Assembly (NCBI GenBank): GCA_963813485.1
Contig: CAWEZE010000023.1
Location: 1-64,000, forward strand
From: DASQUK01 sp963813485
Lineage (GTDB): Bacteria; Actinomycetota; Acidimicrobiia; Acidimicrobiales; VFJN01
Direction of reading: 5' to 3'
DNA length: 64,000 nucleotides
Shown here piece after piece: positions 15,922 to 24,696 of this stretch. Position 1 is the first letter of the stretch. The number at the start of each line of letters is the position of its first letter. The translations under genes were made by a program, and so were the position numbers. Below the pieces are notes generated by a model. The model worked only from the letters and a program-made list of their open reading frames with translations, did not search any database and was not told where the DNA came from.

Positions 15922-16101
15922 TCATCGCCTACGCCGATGCCAGCCGGGAGCCGACTCGGGGGGCGGCAGTTCGACGCCGCGTTCGCGCAACATTTGACGC
16001 GCTGCGATCCACGCCCGGATGGCAGCACCGTGCAGGTGGGAATCGTGCGCTCGCGCACGGGGCTTGCGCTCGGTACGACGCAACTGGCGGGTCGTGGTCA
16101 C
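15922..16101 (-). CDS. Small basic hypothetical protein (59 aa)
   Basis: GTG 16101 opens a product rich in Arg and His (MTTTRQLRRTERKPRARAHD, IRAWIAARQMLRERGVEL), a likely nucleic-acid-binding helix. Its start overlaps the preceding stop by four bases (GTGA, 16098-16101), typical translational coupling. The family is not recognised. It is easily missed because it is under 60 residues. Confidence 0.5.
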   Translation of the reverse strand: MTTTRQLRRTERKPRARAHDSHLHGAAIRAWIAARQMLRERGVELPPPESAPGWHRRRR

Positions 16102-16199
16102 GTGGGTTGTCCGTTGCGGGCGTTGGCGATGTCCTCAAGCGCCTGGGCGACCCGGGCCACGACCTGCTGCACCGTGTGCAGGTCCCCGGCCACATGCAC
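16098..16199 (-). CDS. Micro-protein of 33 aa
   Basis: The minus-strand frame from GTG 16199 reads MHVAGDLHTVQQVVARVAQA then LEDIANARNGQPT, a clean amphipathic helix. It ends in TGA 16098, overlapping the next gene start. An in-frame TAG lies just upstream. The helical periodicity and the coupled downstream gene argue that it is translated. Function unknown. Confidence 0.4.
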   Translation of the reverse strand: MHVAGDLHTVQQVVARVAQALEDIANARNGQPT

Positions 16200-16259
16200 G
16201 TCGCCGAGCTACTCCGGGTCGTCGTCCTCGCCGAGAAGGTCGGACAGCTCTCAGAAGGG

Positions 16260-16565
16260 CTAGAGCCGACCGAAGGTCACGTCGTCGGTCACCGAGCGGA
16301 GAGCGGCCAGGGTGGGATGCTCGACGATGTGGGGCAGACCCCGCTGGTGACGGTGCTCCCGGAAGGCGCGCTCCCGCCGCTCGACCTCGGGCCTGAGCGA
16401 GTCCAGGTGCTCCGGGCCAGCCACAGCTTCGAGCTTGACCCAGGCTTCCTCGATGTCGATCTGGTGCTGGACCGCCAGCTTCTGGGAGCGGGTGAGGGGG
16501 AAGGCGGCAAGCCCGAGACGGGCGAGGTGTTGAGCCTCGTCGTTCTTGGCGAAGCTACTGGTCAT
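16260..16565 (-). CDS. Hypothetical helical protein (101 aa)
   Basis: ATG 16565 is preceded by GGGAGGA, seven bases upstream. The product is mostly helical and charged (AKNDEAQHLARLGLAAFPLT, LRPEVERRERAFREHRHQ). The longer frame to 16673 adds an unlikely leader. It is first in a minus-strand run with the two micro-genes at 16098-16199 and 15922-16101. The family is not recognised. Confidence 0.5.
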   Translation of the reverse strand: MTSSFAKNDEAQHLARLGLAAFPLTRSQKLAVQHQIDIEEAWVKLEAVAGPEHLDSLRPEVERRERAFREHRHQRGLPHIVEHPTLAALRSVTDDVTFGRL

Positions 16566-16801
16566 GACCCCATCCTCCCACCCTTGCACTCTCAGATGCT
16601 TGGAACGGTGCAGGGGAGCGTTATCTGGGTAACGGTCGACCTCGATGGGGGAGACGAGGCCGGGCCACCCCATCTTATGAGTTCCCTACAGTCGCCTCTG
16701 ATCGCATCCCCACTGGTTGATCGTGCTCGCGTCGCAAGGCGGAGACTGGGTGAGCGCGTCGAACATCCCAAGGAACGGAACTGGATGTCGGGAGGTCGAC
16801 C

Positions 16802-17257
16802 ATGACCGAGGGATCGGGAGCGAAGGACGCCTCACACACGCCCAATGACGAGGAGCGTGCTCCAGGGAATGACGTGTTGGCTGGTCTGGGGGAGCTGGAG
16901 CGTCGCGAGCTAATGGCGTGGGTAGGCGAGAACCTGCCATACGTGCGGCGGACCGCGGTCGGGCAGCGACCCGTCTACTGGATCCTCGGGATCGGCTTCG
17001 TCGTGGGCCTGGCCGCTTATGGCGGTGGATACACGCTCAGATCGTCGGTGACGACGGAGCCTCTTGGGTTTGTGGGCGACCTGCTCTACACGCTCGGTTG
17101 GGCACTCTGGACCGGTGTCGTCGTGGTCGTGTTCCTCCAGGTCCTTCCGGAGGCAAAGCGGCGTCAATACAAGCAGCTGCTTGATGCCTACGAGGCAGGG
17201 TTGCGCGATAAGACCGGAGCCGAGGGCGACCAGGCTTCGGAGAGGGAGGCAGGGTAA
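16802..17257 (+). CDS. Two-helix membrane protein
   Basis: A 151-aa product: an acidic soluble N-terminus of about 55 residues, helix 1 (VYWILGIGFVVGLAAYG), a short external loop, helix 2 (LGWALWTGVVVVVFLQVL) and a charged cytoplasmic tail. ATG 16802 follows GGGAGG. The family is not recognised. Membrane topology is the only firm statement. Confidence 0.6.
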   Translation: MTEGSGAKDASHTPNDEERAPGNDVLAGLGELERRELMAWVGENLPYVRRTAVGQRPVYWILGIGFVVGLAAYGGGYTLRSSVTTEPLGFVGDLLYTLGWALWTGVVVVVFLQVLPEAKRRQYKQLLDAYEAGLRDKTGAEGDQASEREAG

Positions 17258-17286
17258 CGGACGGCCGGGACGCCGACGGCGACCCC

Positions 17287-17433
17287 ATGTTCAAGCCGAC
17301 CGAGGTCCACAAGGGCAACATCCGTGGCGCGGGGTGCGTCTACGTCGACGAGTGGCAGGGCTCCGTGTGTACCAGCAACTGTTGCAGTCGCAATGATTGC
17401 CACGGAAAAGTGAGTTCCCGATTCCGGGATTGA
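17287..17433 (+). CDS. Possible small Cys-rich protein
   Basis: A 48-aa frame (MFKPTEVHKGNIRGAGCVYV, then a CTSNCCSRNDCHG cluster) begins 30 bp after the membrane protein. Five cysteines within 26 residues suggest metal or disulfide binding. The frame is open upstream into the previous gene and the ATG lacks a ribosome site, so the true start is uncertain. Confidence 0.35.
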   Translation: MFKPTEVHKGNIRGAGCVYVDEWQGSVCTSNCCSRNDCHGKVSSRFRD

Positions 17434-17763
17434 CCGGAACCGCTTATTCCGCCCTGCCTAGAGAACAGACACGTTCGAGGCATGGAGAACCCGCGCTCGC
17501 GCGCTGCGTGAGGGAGAGAGCTGGGTGGTTGGGGGGACCGGGTTCTCCCTCCAACGAGCGGGGTCGGTACGACGGAGGGGCTATTCGCAGGCGTGGAAGG
17601 TTCCTGGCCGGCCGAGTGAGTCAAGCCGTGAGTCTTCGCCCCTTTGATTCTGGGTGTCTGCGCTTGTCGCCGTTTCAGGCTAAGGCCCAGGTCAGACGAC
17701 ATGTAGCGACACGTATCCACAAGCCAGCTTCTACAATTTGTTGAATTCTGGCACTCTGGAGCC
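17434..17763. promoter_or_regulatory. Regulatory stretch upstream of the Mo-hydroxylase gene, with a long inverted repeat
   Basis: No gene is supported in these 330 bases. GGAGAACCCG (17484-17493) and CGGGTTCTCC (17539-17548) are perfect 10-base arms 45 bases apart. Nearer the gene, TACAAT (17732-17737) is a good -10 element, with GCGACA (17706-17711) as a poor -35 at an overlong 20-base spacing. The -10 lies within ACAA-T-TTGT, a small dyad that could be an operator for the ATG at 17764. Confidence 0.4.
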
Positions 17764-20358
17764 ATGGCGGTGTCCTTCACCCTGAACGGCGGCGAGGTCG
17801 AGGTCGGCGACCACCCCCACCTGCTCGCTGCGCTGCGGGAGGAGCTCGACGTCACCAGCCCCAAGGACGGCTGCTCGCCGTCGGGACAGTGCGGCTGCTG
17901 CACGGTGCTCATCGACGGCAAACCCGTGATCGCCTGTCAGCTGGGGCTCGACCGGGTGGCGGGCCGGACGGTCACCACGCTCGAGGGCATCGACCCGGCC
18001 GAGCGCGACCGGTTGGCCGCCGCCTTCTCGGCCACCGGGGCGCTGCAATGCGGCTTCTGTACGCCCGGCATCGTCGTGCGCGCCAAGTACCTGCTCGACA
18101 AGGACGGGCCGGCCCTCACCAGGGACAAGGCGGCGCGCCACCTCGGGGGTCACCTGTGCCGGTGCACCGGCTACCACTCCATCCTCGACGCGGTCGAGCT
18201 GCTGGCGTCGGGGGCGGAGACCCCGGTGCCGCTGCCGGCCGCCAACGGCAACGGCGGCGGTCGGCCAGGCGGCGTCGGCAGCGACGCCGCCAAGTACCAG
18301 GCCACCGAGATGGCCCTGGGCGACAAGCCCTACATCGACGACCTGCGCGTACCGGGCATGCTCCACGGCGCCGTGGTGCTGTCGGAGCATGCCCGCGCCG
18401 ACATCCTGGCGATCGACACCATCGCCGCCGCGGCCACGCCCGGCGTGGTGCGGGTGCTCACGGCCGCCGACGTGCCCGGCGACCTCCGGATCGGCATCAT
18501 CCACCGCGACTGGCCCGTGTTCATCCCCGTCGGCGGGCGCACCTCGTACACGGGCGACGTGCTCGCCCTGGTCGTGGCGGGAGACCGGGCCACGGCGCGG
18601 GCCGCTGCGGAACGGGTGGAGGTGGAGTACCGGCCGTTGCCGCCGTTCACCGATCCGCTGACGGCGGTGGGGGCGACCGAGCCGGCGGTGTGGCAGGTGG
18701 GCAACGCCGACGCCCCCAACGTGCTGTCGCGCACCACGTACGCCCGCGGCGACTCCGACATCGATGCCGCCCTGGCCGCCAGCACATACGTCGTACACGA
18801 GGTGTTCCAGACCCAGCGCATCGAACACGCATTCCTCGAGCCGGAGGCGACCCTCGCGGTCCCCCTCGACGACAGCCGGCTCGAGGTGTTCTCCGGTGGT
18901 CAGGGGGTGTGGGACGACCGGCGCCAGATCGCCGACGTGCTCGGCGTCGACGAGGACCGGGTCCTCGTCCACCTGGTCGCCAACGGCGGGGCCTTCGGCG
19001 GGAAGGAGGACTGCGCCAACCAGACCCAGACGGCGCTCGCCGCCCACCTGCTGGGGCGCCCGGTGAAGTGCGCGTTCAGCCGGGAGGAGTCGCTGCGGGT
19101 CCACCCCAAGCGCCACCCCGTGCGGATCGAGGCGTGGGCCGGGTGCGACGCCGACGGCCGGCTCACGGCGCTGAAGGCCCGCATCGTGGGCGACTCCGGC
19201 CCGTACGCCTCGGTGGGCATGAAGGTGCTGGAGCGGGCGGCGGGCCACGCCGGCGGCCCGTACGCCTGGCCCGCCATCGACGTCGACGCCGTGGCCGTGC
19301 GCACCAACAACCCGGTGTGCGGGGCCTTCCGGGGTTTCGGCGCCAACCAGGCGCAGTTCGCGAGCGAGGGGGTGATCGACCGGCTGGCGGAGGCCGCCGG
19401 CATCGATCCCTGGGAGATGCGGGCCCGCAACGCGGTCGCACCTGGCTCCACATGGGGGCCCGGCCAGGTCATGGACGACGGCTGCCTGGGTGCCCGGGAC
19501 TGCCTCGACGCCATCAAGCCCCACTACGACGACGCCGTGGCCGCCGGCAAGGCGGTCGGGCTGGGCCTCGGCCTCAAGAACTCGGGCCTCGGCAACGGCG
19601 CCGTCGAGGTCGCCAAGGCGGTGGTGCAGTTCGCCGACGACGGCACGGTCGAGGTGCGCCACTGCTGGACCGAGATGGGCCAGGGCGTGCACACCGTCGC
19701 GCTCCAGGTGGCGGTCGAGGAGCTGGGTGTGGACCCCGGACTGGTCCGAGTGCTGGTCGACACCTCCCGGGAGCTGGGCGCGGGCCAGACCACGGGCAGC
19801 CGAGGCACGCTCATGGCCGCGGGGTCGGTGGCGGCCGCCTGCCGGGCGGCCTGTGCCGACGGCTGCCGCCCGGGCGTCGACTACGAGGGCGAGCACCGAA
19901 TCGACTGGACCGACGCGGTGGGCTCGGTCGCGAACCCGACCATCCACTCGGCGTTCGGCTACGCCGCCCAGCTGGTGGTGATCGACCGCGAGACCGGCGA
20001 CGTCGAGCGGGTGGTCGCCGCCCACGACGTGGGGCGGGCCGTCAACCCCCTGCTGTGCGAGGGACAGATCGTCGGTTCCGTGCACATGGGCCTCGGCTAC
20101 GCGCTCACCGAGGACTTCCCCGCCGACGAGTTGGGCCGCCCGACCGCCATGACGCTCCGCCAGCTCGGCATCCTGCGGGCCAAGGACGTGCCGCCGATCG
20201 AGACCATCCTGGTCGAGCGCCCGCAGCCCCGTGCGCCCTACGGGATCAAGGGTGTGGGCGAGATCGGGCTGGTGCCGACGGCCGGGGCCGTGGCCGCCGC
20301 CCTCCACGACCTCGACGGTGAGTGGCGGGCAGCGCTGCCGATGCGCCGAAACGGCTAG
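17764..20358 (+). CDS. Molybdenum hydroxylase, selenium-dependent xanthine dehydrogenase (XdhD) type
   Basis: The 864-aa product fuses a [2Fe-2S] module to the Mo-cofactor subunit, the layout and length of the selenium-dependent xanthine dehydrogenase family. Residues 1-150 hold two cluster motifs: CSPSGQCGCC...C (Cys37, 43, 46, 58) and CGFCTPG...CRCTGY. The Mo part shows GGAFGGKED, FRGFGANQAQF, TEMGQGVHT, TGSRGT and the C-terminal GVGEIGLVP, whose Glu is the catalytic base of the family. There is no FAD subunit gene beside it. SsnA follows, as in the E. coli ygfK-ssnA-ygfM-xdhD cluster, supporting a purine or related N-heterocycle substrate. The selenium maturation genes (YqeB, YqeC) are not in the window. 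Confidence 0.85.
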   Translation: MAVSFTLNGGEVEVGDHPHLLAALREELDVTSPKDGCSPSGQCGCCTVLIDGKPVIACQLGLDRVAGRTVTTLEGIDPAERDRLAAAFSATGALQCGFCTPGIVVRAKYLLDKDGPALTRDKAARHLGGHLCRCTGYHSILDAVELLASGAETPVPLPAANGNGGGRPGGVGSDAAKYQATEMALGDKPYIDDLRVPGMLHGAVVLSEHARADILAIDTIAAAATPGVVRVLTAADVPGDLRIGIIHRDWPVFIPVGGRTSYTGDVLALVVAGDRATARAAAERVEVEYRPLPPFTDPLTAVGATEPAVWQVGNADAPNVLSRTTYARGDSDIDAALAASTYVVHEVFQTQRIEHAFLEPEATLAVPLDDSRLEVFSGGQGVWDDRRQIADVLGVDEDRVLVHLVANGGAFGGKEDCANQTQTALAAHLLGRPVKCAFSREESLRVHPKRHPVRIEAWAGCDADGRLTALKARIVGDSGPYASVGMKVLERAAGHAGGPYAWPAIDVDAVAVRTNNPVCGAFRGFGANQAQFASEGVIDRLAEAAGIDPWEMRARNAVAPGSTWGPGQVMDDGCLGARDCLDAIKPHYDDAVAAGKAVGLGLGLKNSGLGNGAVEVAKAVVQFADDGTVEVRHCWTEMGQGVHTVALQVAVEELGVDPGLVRVLVDTSRELGAGQTTGSRGTLMAAGSVAAACRAACADGCRPGVDYEGEHRIDWTDAVGSVANPTIHSAFGYAAQLVVIDRETGDVERVVAAHDVGRAVNPLLCEGQIVGSVHMGLGYALTEDFPADELGRPTAMTLRQLGILRAKDVPPIETILVERPQPRAPYGIKGVGEIGLVPTAGAVAAALHDLDGEWRAALPMRRNG

Positions 20359-20621
20359 TGGGCGCTCGCGGAAGTTCCGTGGATGGATCGCCGTGTCAGA
20401 TTCGTCGCTGGTAAGGACGCAGGAGGAAGGCGCAGCCGTGGCTGCGGCGACGACGAGGACGCAGCCCAGCGGCGGATCTGGCCGGCGAGACGCCACGATG
20501 ACTTCCGCGAGGGTCCACTGGTAGGCACCGTGACCGTGCCTCCTCGGGGGCTGCGCCCCCGCGCCCCATCGTCGCCCGGCTCCCTGGCGGTCGCTCGGTC
20601 GACCGGTCACGAGGATCCCTC

Positions 20622-21647
20622 GTGACCGCCACGACGCCGGGACTCGTCTGCGCGCACCACCACCTGTACTCCACCCTGGCCCGGGGCATGCCGCCTCCCG
20701 CCGTCACGCCGACCAACTTCACCGAGATCCTCGAGCGGATCTGGTGGCGGCTCGACGTGGCCCTCGACCTCGAGCTCGTCCGTTGGTCGGCCCTGCTGGG
20801 CGCGGTCGAGGCGCTGGAGACGGGCACCACCGCCATCGTCGACCACCATGCCTCGCCCTCGGCCATCGACGGCAGCCTCGACGTCATCGCCGCCGCCTGC
20901 GCCGAGGTCGGGGTGCGGGTGCTGTGCGCCTACGAGGTCACCGACCGCCATGGGCCCGCGGGCGCCAAGGCGGGACTGGCCGAGAACGAGCGGTTCCTCC
21001 GCGCCGGCGGCCGAGGACTGGTCGGGGCCCACGCGTGCTTCACCCTGGGCGACGAGACGCTGGACGCGGTCGTGGGGCTGGCCGCCGAGCTCGGGGTGGG
21101 CGTGCACATCCACGTCGGTGAGGACGCTGTCGACGCCACCGCCGCGGGTCGGTTGCGTCCCCATGCCGCCGACGACTGGGTGCTCGCCCATTGCGTGCAC
21201 GTCGAGCCGCCGCTGAGGGGCACGATCGCCCACAACCCCCGGTCCAACCTGAACAACGGCGTCGGCTACGCCCGGCCAGCGCGGTGGGCCGCCGCCGGCA
21301 ACCGGGTGGTGCTGGGCAGCGACGGCATCGGCGCCGCCATGCTCGACGAGTTCGCGGTCGCCTACGTGGCCCAGCGGGCCGACGACGTGACCGCCACGCC
21401 CGAAGGGGCGTGGGGTTGGCTCCGGGCGGGGGCCGACCTGGTGCCCGAGGTTCTCGGCGACGAGGTGACGTGGAGCGCCGACCGCGCCGACCCCTGGTAC
21501 CTGGCGTTCACGCCTGGGGTGCGAGCCGAGCGGGTCGTGGTGAACGGCGAGGCGGTGGTCGAGGGCGGCGTGTGCACCCGGGTCGACGCCGAGCGGATCC
21601 GGGCCCGGGCCTGGGAGGAGGCGCAGCGGCTGTGGGCGAGGATGTGA
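20622..21647 (+). CDS. SsnA-like amidohydrolase lacking the N-terminal segment
   Basis: The 341-aa product matches SsnA/TRZ-ATZ aminohydrolases: CAHHHLYSTLARGMP holds the metal-binding HxH, then HIHVGED, the ligand His in AHCVHVE and GSDGIGAAML with the last Asp. SsnA proteins are about 440 aa and carry some 60-80 residues before this HxH (half of the composite beta-sandwich). Here the protein starts only 10 residues before it, and the 263-bp space to the XdhD-like gene encodes no such segment. It may be a truncated or divergent enzyme. The GTG start is at 20622. Co-location with the Mo-hydroxylase agrees with purine-type ring catabolism. Confidence 0.75.
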   Translation: MTATTPGLVCAHHHLYSTLARGMPPPAVTPTNFTEILERIWWRLDVALDLELVRWSALLGAVEALETGTTAIVDHHASPSAIDGSLDVIAAACAEVGVRVLCAYEVTDRHGPAGAKAGLAENERFLRAGGRGLVGAHACFTLGDETLDAVVGLAAELGVGVHIHVGEDAVDATAAGRLRPHAADDWVLAHCVHVEPPLRGTIAHNPRSNLNNGVGYARPARWAAAGNRVVLGSDGIGAAMLDEFAVAYVAQRADDVTATPEGAWGWLRAGADLVPEVLGDEVTWSADRADPWYLAFTPGVRAERVVVNGEAVVEGGVCTRVDAERIRARAWEEAQRLWARM

Positions 21648-22705
21648 CTCCGGCCGACGGTGCCGACGACGCCGGTGGCGGCGGGGGTGGCGCCGAGGAT
21701 GTGCTCGCCGGCATCCCCATGGCGCTCTACGTCCAGGACGCCCACCCCATACGGGAGGCGATGGGCTTCGTCCGGCGGGCCGAGGAGCTGGGCTTCGCCG
21801 CCGTGTGGCAGGCCGACAGCCGGCTGGTGCGGGAGGCCACGGTGCCCATGGCCGCCTTCGCCGCCACGACCGAGCGCATCGCCGTCGGGTCGGGCGTCAT
21901 CGACATCTGGACACGCAACCCCGCCCGGCTCGCGTCGCTGTTCTCGACCCTCGACGACCTGGCACCCGGACGAATCCTGGCGGGGCTGGGTGCGTGGTGG
22001 GACCCGCTGGCCACCAAGGTCGGCGTCGCCCGTACTCGACCCCTCGGGGTCATGCGCGAGGTGGTGGAGTCGCTGCGGGCGCTGCTGCGCTGCGACGGCC
22101 CCGTGACCTACCACGGTGCCTACGTCCACCTCGACGGGGTCGAGCTCGACTACGTGCACCAGGAGCCGCGGGCCAAGCAGGTGCCCATCTACGTCGGCGC
22201 CACCGGCATGCGGATGATGGAGCTGGCCGGCGAGATCGCCGACGGGGCCGTGCTCAACTACCTGGTGTCACCCGGGTACAACCGGCGGGCCCTCGAGGCA
22301 TTGGCAGCCGGCGCGGACCGGGGCGGACGCACGCTGGCCGACGTCGACCGGCCGCAGCTCGTGGTGTGCTCGCTCGACGCGGACCGGGACGCCGCACTCG
22401 ACGCCGCCCGCCTGCTCGTCACCCAGTACCTGGGCCAGCAGCCGCACATCATGGCGGCGTCGGGCGTGCCGGCCGAGCTGCTCGACGACATCGCCAAGGT
22501 GCTCACGTGGCCCGCCGGCCACGACGAGGTGGTGGCCGCCAGCAAGCTCGTCCCCGACGAGGTGGTCCAGATGCTGTGCGCCGCGGGGACCGCCGCCGAG
22601 TGCCGGGCCAAGGTGGCGGAGTACGTCGCCACCGGGTGCACCTCCCCCATCCTCTATCCGCTGGGCGACGTCGCTGCCACGCTCGAGGTGTTCGCGCCCC
22701 GATAG
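21644..22705 (+). CDS. LLM-class flavin-dependent oxidoreductase
   Basis: The 353-aa TIM-barrel protein belongs to the luciferase-like monooxygenase superfamily, many actinobacterial members of which use F420. Visible landmarks are MALYVQDAHPIREAMGFVRR, TTERIAVGSGVIDIWTRNP, LDDLAPGRILAGLG and VPIYVGATG. GTG 21644 overlaps the SsnA stop in GTGA, so the two are translationally coupled. An in-frame GTG at 21632 is also possible. The glycine-rich N-terminus (DDAGGGGGGAED) is unusual. Substrate unknown. The coupling suggests a step in the same catabolic route. Confidence 0.8.
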   Translation: MTPADGADDAGGGGGGAEDVLAGIPMALYVQDAHPIREAMGFVRRAEELGFAAVWQADSRLVREATVPMAAFAATTERIAVGSGVIDIWTRNPARLASLFSTLDDLAPGRILAGLGAWWDPLATKVGVARTRPLGVMREVVESLRALLRCDGPVTYHGAYVHLDGVELDYVHQEPRAKQVPIYVGATGMRMMELAGEIADGAVLNYLVSPGYNRRALEALAAGADRGGRTLADVDRPQLVVCSLDADRDAALDAARLLVTQYLGQQPHIMAASGVPAELLDDIAKVLTWPAGHDEVVAASKLVPDEVVQMLCAAGTAAECRAKVAEYVATGCTSPILYPLGDVAATLEVFAPR

Positions 22706-22719
22706 GGCATTGTTCCGTC

Positions 22720-24145
22720 GTGACAATCCGCGTGGCCGAGGGGTCGCTCGTCGTTCTGGTCGGTCCGCCGGGGTCGGGCAAGTCCACGTGGGCGGCCGAG
22801 CACTTCCGGCCCGACCAGGTCGTGTCGTCGGACCGGGTGCGGGCCCTGGTCGGCGAGGGCGAGCACGACCAGCGGGCGGGCAAGGACGCGTTCGACGTCC
22901 TCGACCTCGTCGTCGAGCGGCGGCTCCGGCGGCGCCTCACCACGGTGGTCGACTCGCTGGGCACCGATGCCAAGCGGCGACGGGGCTGGCTGGCGGCCGC
23001 CGACAGCGCGGGCGTGCCGTCCGTGGCCGTGGTGTTCGACGTCGACGCCAGCGTGTGCCGGGCCCGCAACCGGGAACGCGACCGTCCAGTTCCCGCCAAG
23101 GTCCTGTCGTCGATGCTGGCGGCGTGGCCGGGGGTGCGAGACGGGCTGGCCGAGGACGGGTTCACCGCCGTTCATCCCGCCGGGCCGGTCGCCGTCGTCG
23201 CCCCCGACCTGGTCACCGCCCCGGCCGCCGCCGCCCGCCAGAAGGAGGATCCGATGCCGCTCGAGTTCGGCCTGCAACTCCCCCGCTTCGCCTGGCCCGG
23301 CGGACCGGCGGAGACCCGCGACCGGCTCGCCGAGGTGGCGGCCGCCGCCGAGGACACCGGGTTCACCAGCCTGTGGGTGATGGACCACATGATGCAGATC
23401 CCGTCGGTCGGTCCCCACTGGGAGGACATGCTCGAGAGCTACACGACCCTGTCGTTCCTCGCCGGCCGCACCGACGTCGGCGCGGCTGGGCACGATGGTC
23501 ACGGGGGTCACGTACCGCAACATCGCCCACCTGGGGAAGATCGTGGCCACGCTCGACGTGCTCTCCGGCGGGCGGGCCATCTGCGGGATCGGCGCCGCGT
23601 GGTTCGGGCGCGAGCACACCGCCTACGGCTGGCGCTTCCCGCCGCTGTCCGAGCGTTACGCCCTGCTCGAGGATGCCCTGGAGCTCCTGCCGCTCATGTG
23701 GGGCAAGGGCGCCCCCGCGTATTCGGGGCGCACGATCGAGGTGGCGGAGGCGGTGTGCTACCCCCGGCCGCTGCAGGAGCGGGTCCCGATCCTCGTCGGC
23801 GGTTCCGGCGAGAAGCGCACCCTGCGGCTGGTCGCCCGCCACGCCGACATGTGCAACCTGTTCGGCGACGCCGACACGGTCCGCCACAAGCTCGAGGTGC
23901 TGCACGACCACTGCGCGTCCGAGGGCCGGGACCCAGCCGACATCAACGTGACGCACCTGGGCACCGCCGACGCCCCGAGCGTCGAGGACCACATCGGCCG
24001 CTACCGCCGGCTGGCCGAGGTCGGCGTGCAATCGGCGATCGTGAGCTTCCCCGAGCCGGCGACACCCGAGGCGGTGTCCGGCTTCGCCGACGTGATCGCC
24101 GCGTTCGAGCCGCCTCAGGAGAGTTCGCCGACCGCGTCGGCGTAG
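22720..24145 (+). CDS. AAA ATPase fused to an LLM-class oxidoreductase (one frameshift)
   Basis: Residues 1-170 form a P-loop kinase-like AAA_33 domain: VVLVGPPGSGKSTW, DRVRALVGEGEHDQ and a late CRARNRERDR. From MPLEFGLQLPRFAWPGG on, the chain is an F420-type LLM oxidoreductase (WVMDHMMQIP, GGRAICGIGAAWFG, VPILVGGSGEKRTL). The frame changes near 23478-23492 (RTDVGAAGH should read through to RLGTMVTGVTYRN), equal to one extra base. The junction holds its own ribosome site, GAAGGAGG, followed by ATG 23254, so the oxidoreductase could also be made alone. The start is GTG 22720, 14 bp after the previous LLM gene. Confidence 0.7.
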
Positions 24146-24585
24146 TAGCTCGACTCCGCAAGGTGAAAGGCGATCTCCCGGATCGTCCAGGCGTCGCCCT
24201 CTCGCCGATCGAGCCGCACGTCGTCGAGCGACCGCAGGCGGACGCGCCAGAGCTGGGCCAGGCGCTGCAGCCGGCTGTGCGCCTCGTCGCGGTCATCGTC
24301 GGTGAACGGCGCCTCGTCGGCGGCGGTGGTGATGGCCGACGCGTGCCAGTGGTCCGGGATCGGCGGCTCGCCGGCGAGGCGGGCCTCGACCTCGGCGAGG
24401 TGATCGATCATGTGGTCAGCCACCCGCCGCACGGCTTTGTGTGGCGTGTAGACCCGATCGTCGGCCGGGCGCGGTTCGCCGTCCCACGCCGGCCAGGTGT
24501 CGACCAAGGCGAGAACGTGATCGACCATGCCGGTCACGACGTCGGCGGGGTCGCGCTCATCGGTCAGGGGACGTTCGTCTGCCAT
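24115..24585 (-). CDS. DinB / maleylpyruvate isomerase-like protein
   Basis: A 156-aa four-helix protein of the DinB-like fold: histidines in ADHMIDHLAEVEARL and in the C-terminal AWTIREIAFHLAESSYYAD could bind a metal ion, as in thiol-dependent DinB enzymes. ATG 24585 is preferred, since the longer frame to 24732 adds an arginine-rich leader. The last 31 bases overlap the convergent oxidoreductase. The reaction is unknown. Mycothiol-dependent transfer is a family-level possibility. Confidence 0.65.
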   Translation of the reverse strand: MADERPLTDERDPADVVTGMVDHVLALVDTWPAWDGEPRPADDRVYTPHKAVRRVADHMIDHLAEVEARLAGEPPIPDHWHASAITTAADEAPFTDDDRDEAHSRLQRLAQLWRVRLRSLDDVRLDRREGDAWTIREIAFHLAESSYYADAVGELS

Positions 24586-24696
24586 GACGCCAGTGTGGTG
24601 GACGCCCCGTGAATGACGCTCGGCGATAAATCGACGCCGGTTGGCGTGGCCTGCACGGGTACGGTCCCCCCATGGCCGTTTTCGTGATGGTGCGTC

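Noticed and set aside
17764..20358. Selenocysteine codon in the selenium-type hydroxylase
   Set aside because: The frame has no internal TGA. In this family selenium is thought to be part of the cofactor, not a selenocysteine.
17731..20610. 959-aa minus-strand frame opposite the Mo-hydroxylase
   Set aside because: The composition (Gly, His, Arg, Pro) is typical of an antisense shadow. The plus frame holds both iron-sulfur motifs and the Mo-domain motifs.
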